A stretch of 64,000 nt of DNA, from positions 1,240,001 through 1,304,000 of the forward strand of contig CBDDCT010000006.1 of the NCBI GenBank assembly GCA_965226185.1, given 5' to 3'. Under the pieces are notes generated by a model. The model made no database searches, was not told where the DNA came from, and saw nothing but the letters and a program-made list of their open reading frames with translations. The position numbers were made by a program, and so were the translations under genes. This DNA is from CBDCYS01 sp965226185. GTDB lineage: Bacteria; Acidobacteriota; Terriglobia; Bryobacterales; UBA6623. This document shows positions 54,634 to 63,702 of this stretch, one piece after another. The first letter of the stretch is position 1. Every line of letters starts with the position of its first letter.

Positions 54634-56327
54634 TGCAGCACGCGGCGTGGCGTGAGCGTCCACGCTTGCCGCAAACCGATTCGTCGGTTTGTTCGGCTCC
54701 AGAGCAGGGCATCCGGTGTCAGGCAACGGAGCGCTCGAGCGATTTCGCGCGGCTGACCCGCTGGTGGACGTCGCGGGCCGGCAACGCCTCGACGAATCGA
54801 GGCGCGGCAAACCTGGAGGTTCACGCCACGTCGCTGCTCGGGATTCTGTTCTTGCTCTTCGCGCTGGCCGCGGGCGCTCGCGCGCAGGTTCCCGCTGATT
54901 CCTATTCGGTCGAGACCGTTCGCATGCCCCGCGAGATTGCTCCCGAGGTCAGTGCCATCACCTTCGGTCCCGACGGCAGGCTCTACGCGAGTTTCCGCCG
55001 CGGTTACATTTACTCCCTCGACACCGGCTCGGGACGCTGGCGCGAGTTTGCTTCGGGATTGCACACCCCGCTTGGAATTCTGCCCGGAAAGCCGGGCGAA
55101 TTCTTTGTGGCGCAAGTCCCCGAGTTGACGCGCGTCGCCGACAGCGACGGCGACGGGCTGGCCGACGTCTATGAAACGATCGCGGACGGCTGGGGCCTTT
55201 CCGGCAACTACCACGAGTTAATCGCCGGGCCGGTGCGGGATGAGGCCGGTAATTTCTATCTCACCCTCAGCCTGGCCTCGGGTGGGGCCAACCCGCGCTT
55301 CCCGGTGCGTGGCGAGTTCACTCGTCAGGGCCGTAAGGCTGAGAATCCCAAAGAAGGTTTCGTCAATAGCGTCGGACACTACTCTCCGGTTCCCTATCGC
55401 GGCTGTTCAGTGAAGATTGCACCCGGCGGCGCCGTCAGCCGCTTGTCGTGCGGCTTTCGCCAACCCAACGGCCTGGTCCGCGGCCCGCGGGGAGATCTAT
55501 TCGCGACCGACAACCAGGGCGGCTGGGTTGGCACCTCTCCGTTGCATCACATCACGCCCGGCGCTTTTCATGGACATCCCGGGTCGCTCAATTGGGATGA
55601 AACTTTCGCCCAAGATCCCGTGGAAGTCCCGATCAGCGAGCTCGCCGAACGCCGCAAGATGCCCGCGATTCAGTTTCCGCAGAACGACATGGGTGGCTCG
55701 ATCGCTCAGCCCTTGTTCGATACGACGGGCGGCAGATTCGGACCTTATAGCGGCCAACTTTTCGTGGCGGAGTGGACCTACCGCCGCATTCTGCGCGCGG
55801 ACCTCGAAAAGGTCGGCGGGGTGTATCAGGGCGCCTGTTTCATCTTCATCGAAGGCAATGGCTTGCGAATGGCCAACAACCGCCTGGCGTTTTCTCCCAA
55901 CGACGGCAGCTTGTACACCGCGCAAACTTCAAGAGTGTGGGGAGGCTCGACCGAAGGGTTGCAGAAGATCTCCTGGACCGGCAAGGTTCCGATGGACATT
56001 CTGCACATGCGTCTCACCAAAAAGGGCTTCGAGCTGACGTTCACCAAGCCTGTCGATCGTGAGACGGCCGGGCAAACCTCGAACTATTCGATGACGCACT
56101 ACTATTACCTCTATCACGCCACGTACGGGTCGCCGAAGACCGACGTCACGCCGGCCAAGGTGACCGCCGTCACCCTTTCAGAGGACGGTCTGCGGGCGAC
56201 GCTCGCGATCGAGAAGCTGGAACCCGGCCGTGTATACGAATTGAGGCCCAGCGGAATCCGCTCGGCCGATGGCGAGCCGCTTGTTACTCGCCTTGCGGCC
56301 TACACGTTGAATCGGCTGAAGGAGTAA
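54630..56327 (+). CDS. Exported sorbosone/glucose-dehydrogenase-like beta-propeller
   Basis: Up to 565 residues. The likely signal segment (ATSLLGILFLLFALAAGARA) lies about 68 residues from the first start, so the N-terminal extension is doubtful. Propeller motifs: VSAITFGPDGRLYASFRRGY, VADSDGDGLADVYETIADGW, GPRGDLFATDNQGGWVGTSP. The last ~100 residues form an Ig-like domain (LTKKGFELTFTKPVDRETAG) common in this group. It may oxidise sugars with PQQ. GTG/ATG overlap the upstream stop, so it is coupled to the pentaheme cytochrome, a plausible electron acceptor. Confidence 0.82.
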   Translation: MMQHAAWRERPRLPQTDSSVCSAPEQGIRCQATERSSDFARLTRWWTSRAGNASTNRGAANLEVHATSLLGILFLLFALAAGARAQVPADSYSVETVRMPREIAPEVSAITFGPDGRLYASFRRGYIYSLDTGSGRWREFASGLHTPLGILPGKPGEFFVAQVPELTRVADSDGDGLADVYETIADGWGLSGNYHELIAGPVRDEAGNFYLTLSLASGGANPRFPVRGEFTRQGRKAENPKEGFVNSVGHYSPVPYRGCSVKIAPGGAVSRLSCGFRQPNGLVRGPRGDLFATDNQGGWVGTSPLHHITPGAFHGHPGSLNWDETFAQDPVEVPISELAERRKMPAIQFPQNDMGGSIAQPLFDTTGGRFGPYSGQLFVAEWTYRRILRADLEKVGGVYQGACFIFIEGNGLRMANNRLAFSPNDGSLYTAQTSRVWGGSTEGLQKISWTGKVPMDILHMRLTKKGFELTFTKPVDRETAGQTSNYSMTHYYYLYHATYGSPKTDVTPAKVTAVTLSEDGLRATLAIEKLEPGRVYELRPSGIRSADGEPLVTRLAAYTLNRLKE

Positions 56328-56355
56328 GGCGTAAGCCGACCGGCGGTGTGCCGGC

Positions 56356-57030
56356 TTAGTGCTCCTTCGCCGAGTACTTCATTAAGGCGGCGGAAAGCGC
56401 ATTTGTCGAAGGGGGGGCCGCGACCTTGCCGTCTAGAATTTCCCTGGGCGTCACATCTTTTCCGTAGATCGCTTTGTTGTCCTTGTTGTCTCGCCGCAAT
56501 GTCGCGCCCTCCAAAGACACGCCGGCGAAAACGCCGCGCGATCTGGAGTAAGACAGGATCTCGGCGCGCATCTGCACATCGGTCTGGGCTTGGGCGGAGC
56601 GGCCCACGGGCCCGGCGGCGACAGCAGCGTCGGCGCCCAGCGTGACTTTGCTCGAGAGCAGCTTATCCTTGCCCTTCTTGTTCATCACCAGCAGGACCAC
56701 ATCGGTCGAGCTGCCGCCGATCTGGAATCCGATGCTGCCGCCTTCGATGCGGACCGTCGATGGTCCCGTCCAGCCGTTACCGCCGGGGCCGCGGCAGGTG
56801 ATCACGCCCTTGCCGTACTTTCCGCCGAGGCCCAGGCCAAATTTCTTCACGCCCGGGATGATCGCGACGCAGTGAGCTTTGGACAACAGCTCCGAGGGAA
56901 CGGCCTTGTCCGGCGTTCCCATGACTTCATTCAGTACTTCCGCCGCCTTATCCACGCGCTCGACGGCTTTGTGCGCAGCGCTGAGTCCAGCGGCGATGGC
57001 AACGATTAAAACACAGATGCGCAGTTTCAT
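56356..57030 (-). CDS. SYLF-domain (YSC84-type) lipid-binding protein
   Basis: 224 residues with a signal peptide (MKLRICVLIVAIAAGLSAAH). The SYLF domain reads PSELLSKAHCVAIIPGVKKF, GLGLGGKYGKGVITCRGPGG, WTGPSTVRIEGGSIGFQIGG and TDVVLLVMNKKGKDKLLSSK. The family binds phosphoinositides or membranes in eukaryotes; the bacterial role is unclear. It is transcribed toward the sorbosone gene and stands alone. Confidence 0.9.
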   Translation of the reverse strand: MKLRICVLIVAIAAGLSAAHKAVERVDKAAEVLNEVMGTPDKAVPSELLSKAHCVAIIPGVKKFGLGLGGKYGKGVITCRGPGGNGWTGPSTVRIEGGSIGFQIGGSSTDVVLLVMNKKGKDKLLSSKVTLGADAAVAAGPVGRSAQAQTDVQMRAEILSYSRSRGVFAGVSLEGATLRRDNKDNKAIYGKDVTPREILDGKVAAPPSTNALSAALMKYSAKEH

Positions 57031-57813
57031 GATCTCCAGTCTCCTCAGTTGAAACGCGAGCCCGCTCGGCGCTCACGGTACGGCTCCTGATACGACAATA
57101 TCACTCTTGCTCACTTTTTCAACCGATTTTTTGATTCGCTCTTCGAACGCTCTCCGGCGCCTGTATGCTTGGCAAACTGGCACGCCGGGATGTCAGTGGC
57201 CCGTCCTGGCGAAGTGTTGGAAACAAAGAGGTTGCCAGTTGAGGTATAAATTTTCTCTAAACAATGTCAGGAAATGTCAGAGAATGTCATGCTCTCGGGC
57301 CATTTTCGACCATTTTCGGCGCCCCGTCATTGGCATCAATAGATAATATTTTTGTTTTCAGTGACTTGGGTCGCAGCCGACGGCGGGACCGTGTCAGGTT
57401 CCCTGACAAAGCGGCAGGTTTTCTTGCGGATTTGAGGTATTGTTGCCGCTGGCCGCGGCTGGCGGATTGCAGGCAACTCGGGCCGGCGGCCATGCCAGTA
57501 AGACATGTCGCCACGAATGGCGACACGGCACGTCTGGAGACGCGCGCCACATCGCTTGTTTCCACCTTGCTTGTTTTCCACCTCTGCCGCGCGGGCCGGC
57601 CGGTCCCCTAGTACCGTTCGTATTGTACCAAGCGGGGTCCGGTTTCTTGGCTCGCACAGCGGGGCGAGCGGGGTCTAAGTGCTTGAAAAAACAGGGCTGC
57701 GGGAATATTTTGATTGTTGGTTACCGGACGCAGAGTTTTGGGGCTGCAAGCCAGCGTGCGACCAGCCGGCGGCGGCTGTTGTCCGGCGAGGCCAGTGCTG
57801 CCATACTGACCCC
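57031..57813. other. Long intergenic region with phased repeats
   Basis: About 780 bp with no supported gene. It holds a cluster of 10-bp-period repeats (57263-57319), the palindrome TGTCAGG-TTC-CCTGACA (57392-57408) and, toward 57800, the start region of the amidohydrolase. Lower GC around 57240-57360. Confidence 0.6.
57263..57408. repeat. Helically phased ATGTCA and CCATTTTCG repeats plus palindrome
   Basis: AATGTCAG, AAATGTCAG and GAATGTCAT recur with exactly 10-bp spacing (57263-57290). CCATTTTCGA / CCATTTTCGG repeat at 10 bp (57300-57319). TGTCAGGTTCCCTGACA (57392-57408) presents the same TGTCAGG motif in inverted form. The spacing suggests protein-binding sites on one DNA face. Confidence 0.65.
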
Positions 57814-59223
57814 ATGTTGAAAGCAGCCCTATTCCTTGCCAGTCTTCCGCTGATCGTCTCCGCCCAGGCTCCATTCGACATCGTTGTCGAAAACGGCCGT
57901 GTCATGGATCCCGATTCTGGCCTTGACGCAGTCCGTCATGTTGGCATTCGCGATGGAAAGATCGCCGCCATCTCCGAGCAAGCCCTGCAAGGGAAGCAGA
58001 TGCTGGACGCTTCGGGCCACGTCGTTACCGCCGGATTCATCGACCTGCACCAGCACGGCCAGAGTCCGGAGAACTATCGCGCCCAGATTCATGACGGCAT
58101 CACATCGGCCCTGGAGTTGGAGATCGGCGTCGAGGACATCAGCGCCTGGTACGCCGAGCGCGAGGGCAAATCGCTGGTCAACCACGGAGCCAGCATCAGC
58201 CACCCTTACTCCCGCAACATCGTGATGACGGGCGAGAATCCCGGACTGGAAGGTGACGCGCTGACCCGTCCGCTCACTACCGGGCAACTGCAAAAGCTCA
58301 AGCAAAGAATCTCTCGCGGACTCGACCGCGGCGCCGTGGCCGTCGGCTTCGGCCTGGCCTATTCGCCAGGAGCAACCTCGGAGGAAGTTCTCGCAATGTT
58401 CCGGCTGGCCGCCGAATTCAACGCCAACTGCCATGTGCATATAAGAACCACCACCGGTGACGCGAGCAACGTCGAAGAGGTGCTCGAGTATTCGCGGCAG
58501 AGCGGCGCCCCGCTTCACATCGTGCACATCAACAGCAGCGGGAAAGATCTGATTCCCCAATATCTGGATGTCATTCGCAAGGCCCAGGAGAGCGGCGTCG
58601 ATGTGACCACGGAATGCTATCCCTACAATCGCGGCTCGACTTTCATTGAATCTCACCTGTTCGATGACTGGGAGACCTTCTCGGACGAAAAACTCGATCA
58701 ACACATTTGGATCGAGACCGGCGAGCACCTGACGCGGGAAAACTTCGGCCGCTTCCGCAAACAAGGCGGCATCATTGTCACCCAGCCTGCTTATTCCGAG
58801 GAGATGGTTCGAGCGGCCGTCTCGAGCCCGCTGACGATGATCGCCAGTGACGGCATGTGGCTCAGGAACGGCCGCGCACACCCCCGCTCGTTCGGCACCT
58901 ATGCGCGCATTCTGGGCCGCTACGTGCGAGAACAAAAGGCGCTTTCGCTCATGGACGCGCTTGCCAAGATGAGCCTGCGGCCGGCACAGCGGCTTGAGCG
59001 CCGGGTTCCGTCCATGCGCGACAAGGGCAGAGTTCGCGAGGGAGCCGACGCCGATATCGTGGTCTTCGATCCCGACCGGGTCATTGACAAAGGGACGTTC
59101 GAAGATCCGGCACAAAACCCTGTTGGCATTCGTCACGTGCTGGTCAATGGCGTCGTGGTGCTCAAGGAAGGCGAGCTGGTCGAAGGCGTGATGCCCGGCC
59201 GGGCGATCCGGGCGAATCGTTAG
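57814..59223 (+). CDS. Exported D-aminoacylase-like amidohydrolase
   Basis: About 469 residues with a signal peptide (MLKAALFLASLPLIVSAQ). It is an amidohydrolase-superfamily enzyme: VENGRVMDPDSGLDAVRHVG, the metal motif DLHQHGQSPENY (HxH), CHVHIRTTTGD, PLHIVHINSSG, and the catalytic Asp in TMIASDGMWL followed by HPRSFGTYARILG, which resembles N-acyl-D-amino-acid deacylases. It would remove acyl groups from D-amino acids in the periplasm. The ATG at 57814 was chosen because the signal peptide follows directly. Confidence 0.85.
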   Translation: MLKAALFLASLPLIVSAQAPFDIVVENGRVMDPDSGLDAVRHVGIRDGKIAAISEQALQGKQMLDASGHVVTAGFIDLHQHGQSPENYRAQIHDGITSALELEIGVEDISAWYAEREGKSLVNHGASISHPYSRNIVMTGENPGLEGDALTRPLTTGQLQKLKQRISRGLDRGAVAVGFGLAYSPGATSEEVLAMFRLAAEFNANCHVHIRTTTGDASNVEEVLEYSRQSGAPLHIVHINSSGKDLIPQYLDVIRKAQESGVDVTTECYPYNRGSTFIESHLFDDWETFSDEKLDQHIWIETGEHLTRENFGRFRKQGGIIVTQPAYSEEMVRAAVSSPLTMIASDGMWLRNGRAHPRSFGTYARILGRYVREQKALSLMDALAKMSLRPAQRLERRVPSMRDKGRVREGADADIVVFDPDRVIDKGTFEDPAQNPVGIRHVLVNGVVVLKEGELVEGVMPGRAIRANR

Positions 59224-59553
59224 ATTCAATCGCCGGGTCTTGCAAGCGTTCTCGACAGAGCCGCGCCCGCAAGGGTGCGGTCGAGTCTGGCAGTGACCAC
59301 ATTCCGATGGGAAAGCCGATGTACCAGCTGCTCTCGACCGCACCCTTGCGGGCGCGGCTCTGTTTCGGTCTAGGTTGCGCCTCATATTTCGGCTTGGGCC
59401 AAACTCCCGCGGCGCGGGGCGCGACGAAAGGCCGCGGGTCTCTTACGAGCCCCGCGCTACGGATTCTTCATCATGCCCTCGCGAGCAGCCTGAATGCTTG
59501 CGTGACGGATTTCCACCGCGCCGCTTTGCTCGCTCTGCGGTATCCTGGTCGCT
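59224..59553. other. Intergenic, repeat-bearing
   Basis: 330 bp between the amidohydrolase and the PQQ dehydrogenase. Besides the 31-bp inverted repeat at 59255-59363 it has a GC-rich CCCGCGGCGCGGGG block near 59408. No gene is supported. Confidence 0.6.
59255..59363. repeat. Perfect 31-bp inverted repeat with 47-nt spacer (REPIN-like)
   Basis: The left arm 59255-59285 begins ACAGAGCCGCGCCCGCAAGG and is the exact reverse complement of the right arm 59333-59363. As RNA it would form a very stable hairpin. The arms resemble the GC-rich REP sequences of other bacteria, and the paired arrangement resembles a REPIN. Confidence 0.85.
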
Positions 59554-61182
59554 ATGCGGAAGTTCCTCGGACTTATAACTTTGTCGATGGCAGCCATGAT
59601 GCTGCCGGCGCAGGTCACCTACGACCGGATTCTGAATGCGCATAAGGAACCACATAACTGGCTGACCTATAACGGCACGTACTTCAGCCAGCATCACAGC
59701 GGGCTCGACCAGATCACTCGCGATAATGTCGGGAACCTGGAGATGAGCTGGGTCTTCCAGGTTCGTTCCCTGGACAAGTTTCAGGCCACGCCCCTGGTCG
59801 TGGACGGGGTCATGTACCTTACCGAGCCTCCCAATAACGTCATCGCGGTTGATGCCAAGACAGGGCGCATTTTTTGGATCTACGAGCATGATCTGCCGAG
59901 CCAAGTCTTCGCCTGTTGTGGCCGGGTCAACCGCGGCGTCGCCATCCTCGGCGACACCCTCTTCCTGGCGACCCTCGACATGCGATTAATCGCACTCGAC
60001 GCCAAGACCGGCTCGAAAAAATGGGACACGCGAGTCTACAACTACCGCAGAGGCTACGCGCTCGCTCTTTCGCCGCTGGCCGTCAAGGACAAGGTTATTA
60101 TCGGAACCGCCGGAGGAGAGCTCGGTATTCGCGGTTTCCTGGCGGCATACGATGCGAAGACGGGCAAGCAGGTCTGGAAGTTCAACACCATCCCCGGTCC
60201 CGGCGAGCCCGGCCATGAGACCTGGGAAAACGATGCCTGGAAGACGGGAGGAGGCTCCATTTGGCTCACCGGCTCCTACGACCCCGAGCTTAACCTCACC
60301 TATTGGGGGGTCGGCAACCCCGGCCCCGACTGGAACCCTGACGTTCGCCCCGGAGACAATCTCTACACCGATTCGGTTGTGGCCCTTGACGCCGACAGCG
60401 GGAAGCTGAAGTGGCACTTCCAGTTCACGCCCCACGACGAGTGGGACTGGGACGCGGTGCAAATCCCGGTGCTCGTCGACGCGGAATGGGAGGGGGCACC
60501 GCGTAAGCTCATGCTATGGGGCAACCGCAACGCATTTTATTACGTCCTCGACCGCGCCACTGGCGAGTTTCTTCTTGGAAAAGCGTTCGTCAAGCAAAAC
60601 TGGACCATCGGCCTCGACGAAACCGGCCGGCCCATCAAGGCGCCCGGACGCGGCCCCAGCGAGGAAGGCACGAAAACCTTTCCAGGAGTTCAAGGCGGCA
60701 CCAACTGGTTCGCCCCTTCGTTTAGCCCCAGAACCAATCTGTTCTATCTTTCCGTTTGGGAAAACTACTCCGGCACGTACTTTAAAGCAGAGGCGGAGTA
60801 CTCGCCGGGGAAGAGCTTCACGGGGGGCACGGTCAAGAGCACTGTTCCCTCAACTCGCCGCCAGCGAATCCACGTTTGGGACAAGGAATCGGGCTATGGC
60901 GCTATCCGCGCGCTAAATCCGCTGACCGGGGAGAAGGTCTGGGAGCATGCGACCGAAGACGTCTCCGACAGTGGCTTGCTGTCGACCGCCAGCGACGTTC
61001 TCTTCTCGGGCAGCCGGGAGGGGTTCTTTTACGCGCTCGATGCAACCAACGGCAAGTTGCTGTGGAAGCGCTATCTCGGCGGGCAGATCGCGGCTTCGCC
61101 GATCACCTATAGCGGCGGCGGCGTCCAGTACGTTTCGGTGGCTTCGGGAAGTTCGTTGTTCACGTTCAGCCTGCATGAATGA
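59554..61182 (+). CDS. PQQ-dependent alcohol dehydrogenase, lanthanide-type residues
   Basis: A 542-residue eight-bladed quinoprotein with signal MRKFLGLITLSMAAMMLPAQ. It oxidises alcohols in the periplasm and passes electrons to cytochrome c. Vicinal Cys (Cys121-Cys122 in QVFACCGRVNRG) form the disulfide over PQQ. NPGPDWNPDVRPGDN and TPHDEWDWDAV are PQQ-ADH hallmarks. The catalytic Asp279 is followed two residues later by Asp281 (ALDADSG), the extra Asp seen in lanthanide-dependent XoxF/PedH enzymes. There is no fused heme domain, so a separate cytochrome is needed. prpE follows 171 bp downstream. Confidence 0.88.
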   Translation: MRKFLGLITLSMAAMMLPAQVTYDRILNAHKEPHNWLTYNGTYFSQHHSGLDQITRDNVGNLEMSWVFQVRSLDKFQATPLVVDGVMYLTEPPNNVIAVDAKTGRIFWIYEHDLPSQVFACCGRVNRGVAILGDTLFLATLDMRLIALDAKTGSKKWDTRVYNYRRGYALALSPLAVKDKVIIGTAGGELGIRGFLAAYDAKTGKQVWKFNTIPGPGEPGHETWENDAWKTGGGSIWLTGSYDPELNLTYWGVGNPGPDWNPDVRPGDNLYTDSVVALDADSGKLKWHFQFTPHDEWDWDAVQIPVLVDAEWEGAPRKLMLWGNRNAFYYVLDRATGEFLLGKAFVKQNWTIGLDETGRPIKAPGRGPSEEGTKTFPGVQGGTNWFAPSFSPRTNLFYLSVWENYSGTYFKAEAEYSPGKSFTGGTVKSTVPSTRRQRIHVWDKESGYGAIRALNPLTGEKVWEHATEDVSDSGLLSTASDVLFSGSREGFFYALDATNGKLLWKRYLGGQIAASPITYSGGGVQYVSVASGSSLFTFSLHE

Positions 61183-61353
61183 CGCAGACCGGCGATACCG
61201 CTGATCACGGGGTTTTCTCCATTTCCGAGGGTCCCCAGGCCCAGCGTTTCCGTGGAACTCCAGGCCGGCCGCAGCGCGCGGGATCATGCAACGCCGAGGC
61301 CGTTGAATAGCCCCCTGATCCACGAGAATAGAAGTTCAAAGACCGAGAACAAC

Positions 61354-63258
61354 ATGCCCCAAGGAGATTTTCAAACCGCCGTTGACCGCTCGCTGAGCGA
61401 CCCCGAGGCTTTTTGGGGCGAAGTCGCCGAACAGGTCCATTGGTTTCGCAAATGGGACAAGGTTCTCGACGAGTCCAACAAGCCTTTCTACCGCTGGTTC
61501 CCGGGCGGCGAGGTCAATTCCTGTTACAACGCGCTCGACCTGCATATCGAAAACGGGCGCGGCGGGCAAGCGGCTCTCATCCACGACAGCCCTGTTACGG
61601 ATCAGATCAAGACGTTCACCTACTGGGAACTTCGCGACGAAGTAGCACGGTTCGCCGGTGTGCTTGCCGCACAGGGTGCGGGCAAGGGCGATCGGGTCAT
61701 CATTTACATGCCGATGGTTCCCGAGGCCGTCGTGGCCATGCTGGCTTGCGCGCGGCTCGGAGCCGTCCATTCCGTCGTGTTCGGCGGGTTTGCCGCCAAC
61801 GAGCTGGCGCTGCGGATCAACGACGCTCAACCTAAAATCATCGTCTCGGCTTCCTGCGGAATTGAGATTAACCGCATCGTTGCTTACAAGCCTTTATTGG
61901 ACGAGGCAATCCGCATCGCCGCCTATAAACCGCCAAAGTGCGTGATCCTGCAACGGCCCATGGAGCGTGCCGAGCTTGTCGCGGGCCGCGATCTCGACTG
62001 GGATGAAGCGATGGAGGGGGCACAACCTCATGACTGCGTGCGCGTGGCCGCCACCGACCCTCTCTACATTCTCTACACCTCGGGAACGACCGGCGAGCCA
62101 AAGGGCGTCGTCCACGACAACGGCGGCCACCTTGTCGCCCTCAAGTGGACCATGAAGCACATCTACGGCGTCGACCCCGGTGACGTCTATTGGGCAGCGT
62201 CGGATATCGGCTGGGCGGTCGGTCACTCCTATCTGGTATATGGGCCGCTGTTTCACGGAAACACAACCGTGCTCTACGAGGGCAAGCCGGTCGGTACGCC
62301 GGATGCCGGCGCGTTTTGGCGGGTCATTTCACAGCACAACGTCAAGGTGCTGTTCACCGCGCCAACCGCTTTTCGGGCCATCAAGAGGGAGGACCCCGCC
62401 GGCGAGCTCGTCAAAAAATTCGACCTTTCCGGCCTCAAAGCGCTGTTCCTGGCCGGTGAGCGATCCGACTCCGCCACTCTGCGATGGGCCGAAAAGCATC
62501 TCGGCGTGCCGGTCATCGACCACTGGTGGCAAACCGAAACCGGCTGGCCGATCTGCGCCAACTGCCTTGGGATCGAGCAACTTCGGGTCAAGCATGGCTC
62601 GACCGCGAAACCCGTGCCCGGTTGGGACGTGCGCGTTGTGGACGCGGAAACCCAGCCGCTTAAAGCCGGGGAGATCGGCGCTCTTGTCGTGAAACTGCCA
62701 TTGCCGCCCGGGGCATTTCCAACTCTCTGGAACGCGGATGAGCGTTTCGTTGAATCTTACCTTTCGGAGTTTCCCGGTTACTACAAAACCGCCGACGCGG
62801 GATACATCGACGAAGACGGATACGTATACGTCATGGCACGGACGGACGACATCATCAATGTCGCCGGACACCGCTTGTCCACCGGTGGCATGGAGGAAGT
62901 CCTGGCTGGGCACCCCGACGTCGCCGAGTGCGCCGTGATCGGCGTCGATGACCAACTGAAAGGGCAGTTACCCGTCGGTTTTCTTGTGCTCAATGCGGGC
63001 TCGAACCGGGATCACGACGAAATCGCGGCGGAGGTGGTCCAGATGGTGCGCGAGAAGATCGGTCCCGTCACTGCCTTTAAGACCGCTGCTGTTGTCGAGC
63101 GGCTTCCCAAGACTCGCTCGGGGAAGATCCTGCGGGGGACGATGCAGAAGATAGCGAACGGCGAGGAATACAGGGTGCCGGCCACGATCGACGACCCCGC
63201 GATTCTGGGTGAAATCAGCGAGGCGTTGCGGAAGGTCGGCTACCCGAGAACCGGATGA
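61354..63258 (+). CDS. prpE: Propionyl-CoA synthetase
   Basis: A 634-residue AMP-forming acyl-CoA synthetase. ATP motif YILYTSGTTGEPKGVVHDNG, then SDIGWAVGHSYLVYGPLFHG, LYEGKPVGTPDAGAFWRVIS, DHWWQTETGWPIC, hinge ARTDDIINVAGHRLS, and the catalytic Lys in PKTRSGKILRGTM. VHDNGGH and GKPVGTPDAGAFWRVIS are PrpE/ACSS3-like rather than Acs-like. Propionyl-CoA would feed the methylmalonyl-CoA route (B12 subunit at 38291). The start at 61354 (MPQGDFQTAVDRSL) was chosen because the family begins there. Confidence 0.88.
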   Translation: MPQGDFQTAVDRSLSDPEAFWGEVAEQVHWFRKWDKVLDESNKPFYRWFPGGEVNSCYNALDLHIENGRGGQAALIHDSPVTDQIKTFTYWELRDEVARFAGVLAAQGAGKGDRVIIYMPMVPEAVVAMLACARLGAVHSVVFGGFAANELALRINDAQPKIIVSASCGIEINRIVAYKPLLDEAIRIAAYKPPKCVILQRPMERAELVAGRDLDWDEAMEGAQPHDCVRVAATDPLYILYTSGTTGEPKGVVHDNGGHLVALKWTMKHIYGVDPGDVYWAASDIGWAVGHSYLVYGPLFHGNTTVLYEGKPVGTPDAGAFWRVISQHNVKVLFTAPTAFRAIKREDPAGELVKKFDLSGLKALFLAGERSDSATLRWAEKHLGVPVIDHWWQTETGWPICANCLGIEQLRVKHGSTAKPVPGWDVRVVDAETQPLKAGEIGALVVKLPLPPGAFPTLWNADERFVESYLSEFPGYYKTADAGYIDEDGYVYVMARTDDIINVAGHRLSTGGMEEVLAGHPDVAECAVIGVDDQLKGQLPVGFLVLNAGSNRDHDEIAAEVVQMVREKIGPVTAFKTAAVVERLPKTRSGKILRGTMQKIANGEEYRVPATIDDPAILGEISEALRKVGYPRTG

Positions 63259-63327
63259 AGAAGGTGATGTTCGTGCTCGTCCGGAAGCCAACAGACGCGA
63301 AAGGAGTCTTGCAGAACACGACGTTAG

Positions 63328-63678
63328 TCAGTCACCTGTTGCGCCGCCCTTAGCAGTTCTGCCGACACTCGCCGCGGTTTCTTGTTGAACTCTCCCCATG
63401 CTGACCAACTCGTTCCCAATGGATTCGACGATCAATCGGATGATCTCAGGGACAGCGCTCTTAATGGCTTTTTCTTGCGCTTCGTCTCGCATATCGTCAA
63501 GGCATACTTGCTTTTCCATGTCTAGCCGAAGTCCGTCGTGTTGCTCCAGTCCGTCTACGGCATACCACACCCGCGCAAATGCGGAACGGTATGTAGCCGG
63601 GACCTCGGCGCGCAGAAACTCAATTGGCCCCTTTGGCTTTATGCGCCCCTTTAGATTGACTGTGTGAAATTCAACCAT
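63328..63678 (-). CDS. Hypothetical protein
   Basis: A 116-residue soluble protein, not recognised (VNLKGRIKPKGPIEFLRAEV, AFARVWYAVDGLEQHDGLRL, EKAIKSAVPEIIRLIVESIG). It is rich in acidic and basic helices and has no signal. An AGGAGAA stretch about 8 nt upstream supports the ATG at 63678. It lies 24 bp after the next gene on the same strand, so the two form a pair. Confidence 0.6.
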   Translation of the reverse strand: MVEFHTVNLKGRIKPKGPIEFLRAEVPATYRSAFARVWYAVDGLEQHDGLRLDMEKQVCLDDMRDEAQEKAIKSAVPEIIRLIVESIGNELVSMGRVQQETAASVGRTAKGGATGD

Positions 63679-63702
63679 GATCGAGTTCTCCTTTCCCGAG
63701 CA

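Noticed and set aside
61354..63258. Acetyl-CoA synthetase as the name for the acyl-CoA ligase
   Set aside because: VHDNGGH and GKPVGTPDAGAFWRVIS segments fit the propionyl-CoA synthetase branch better; acetate activity remains possible.
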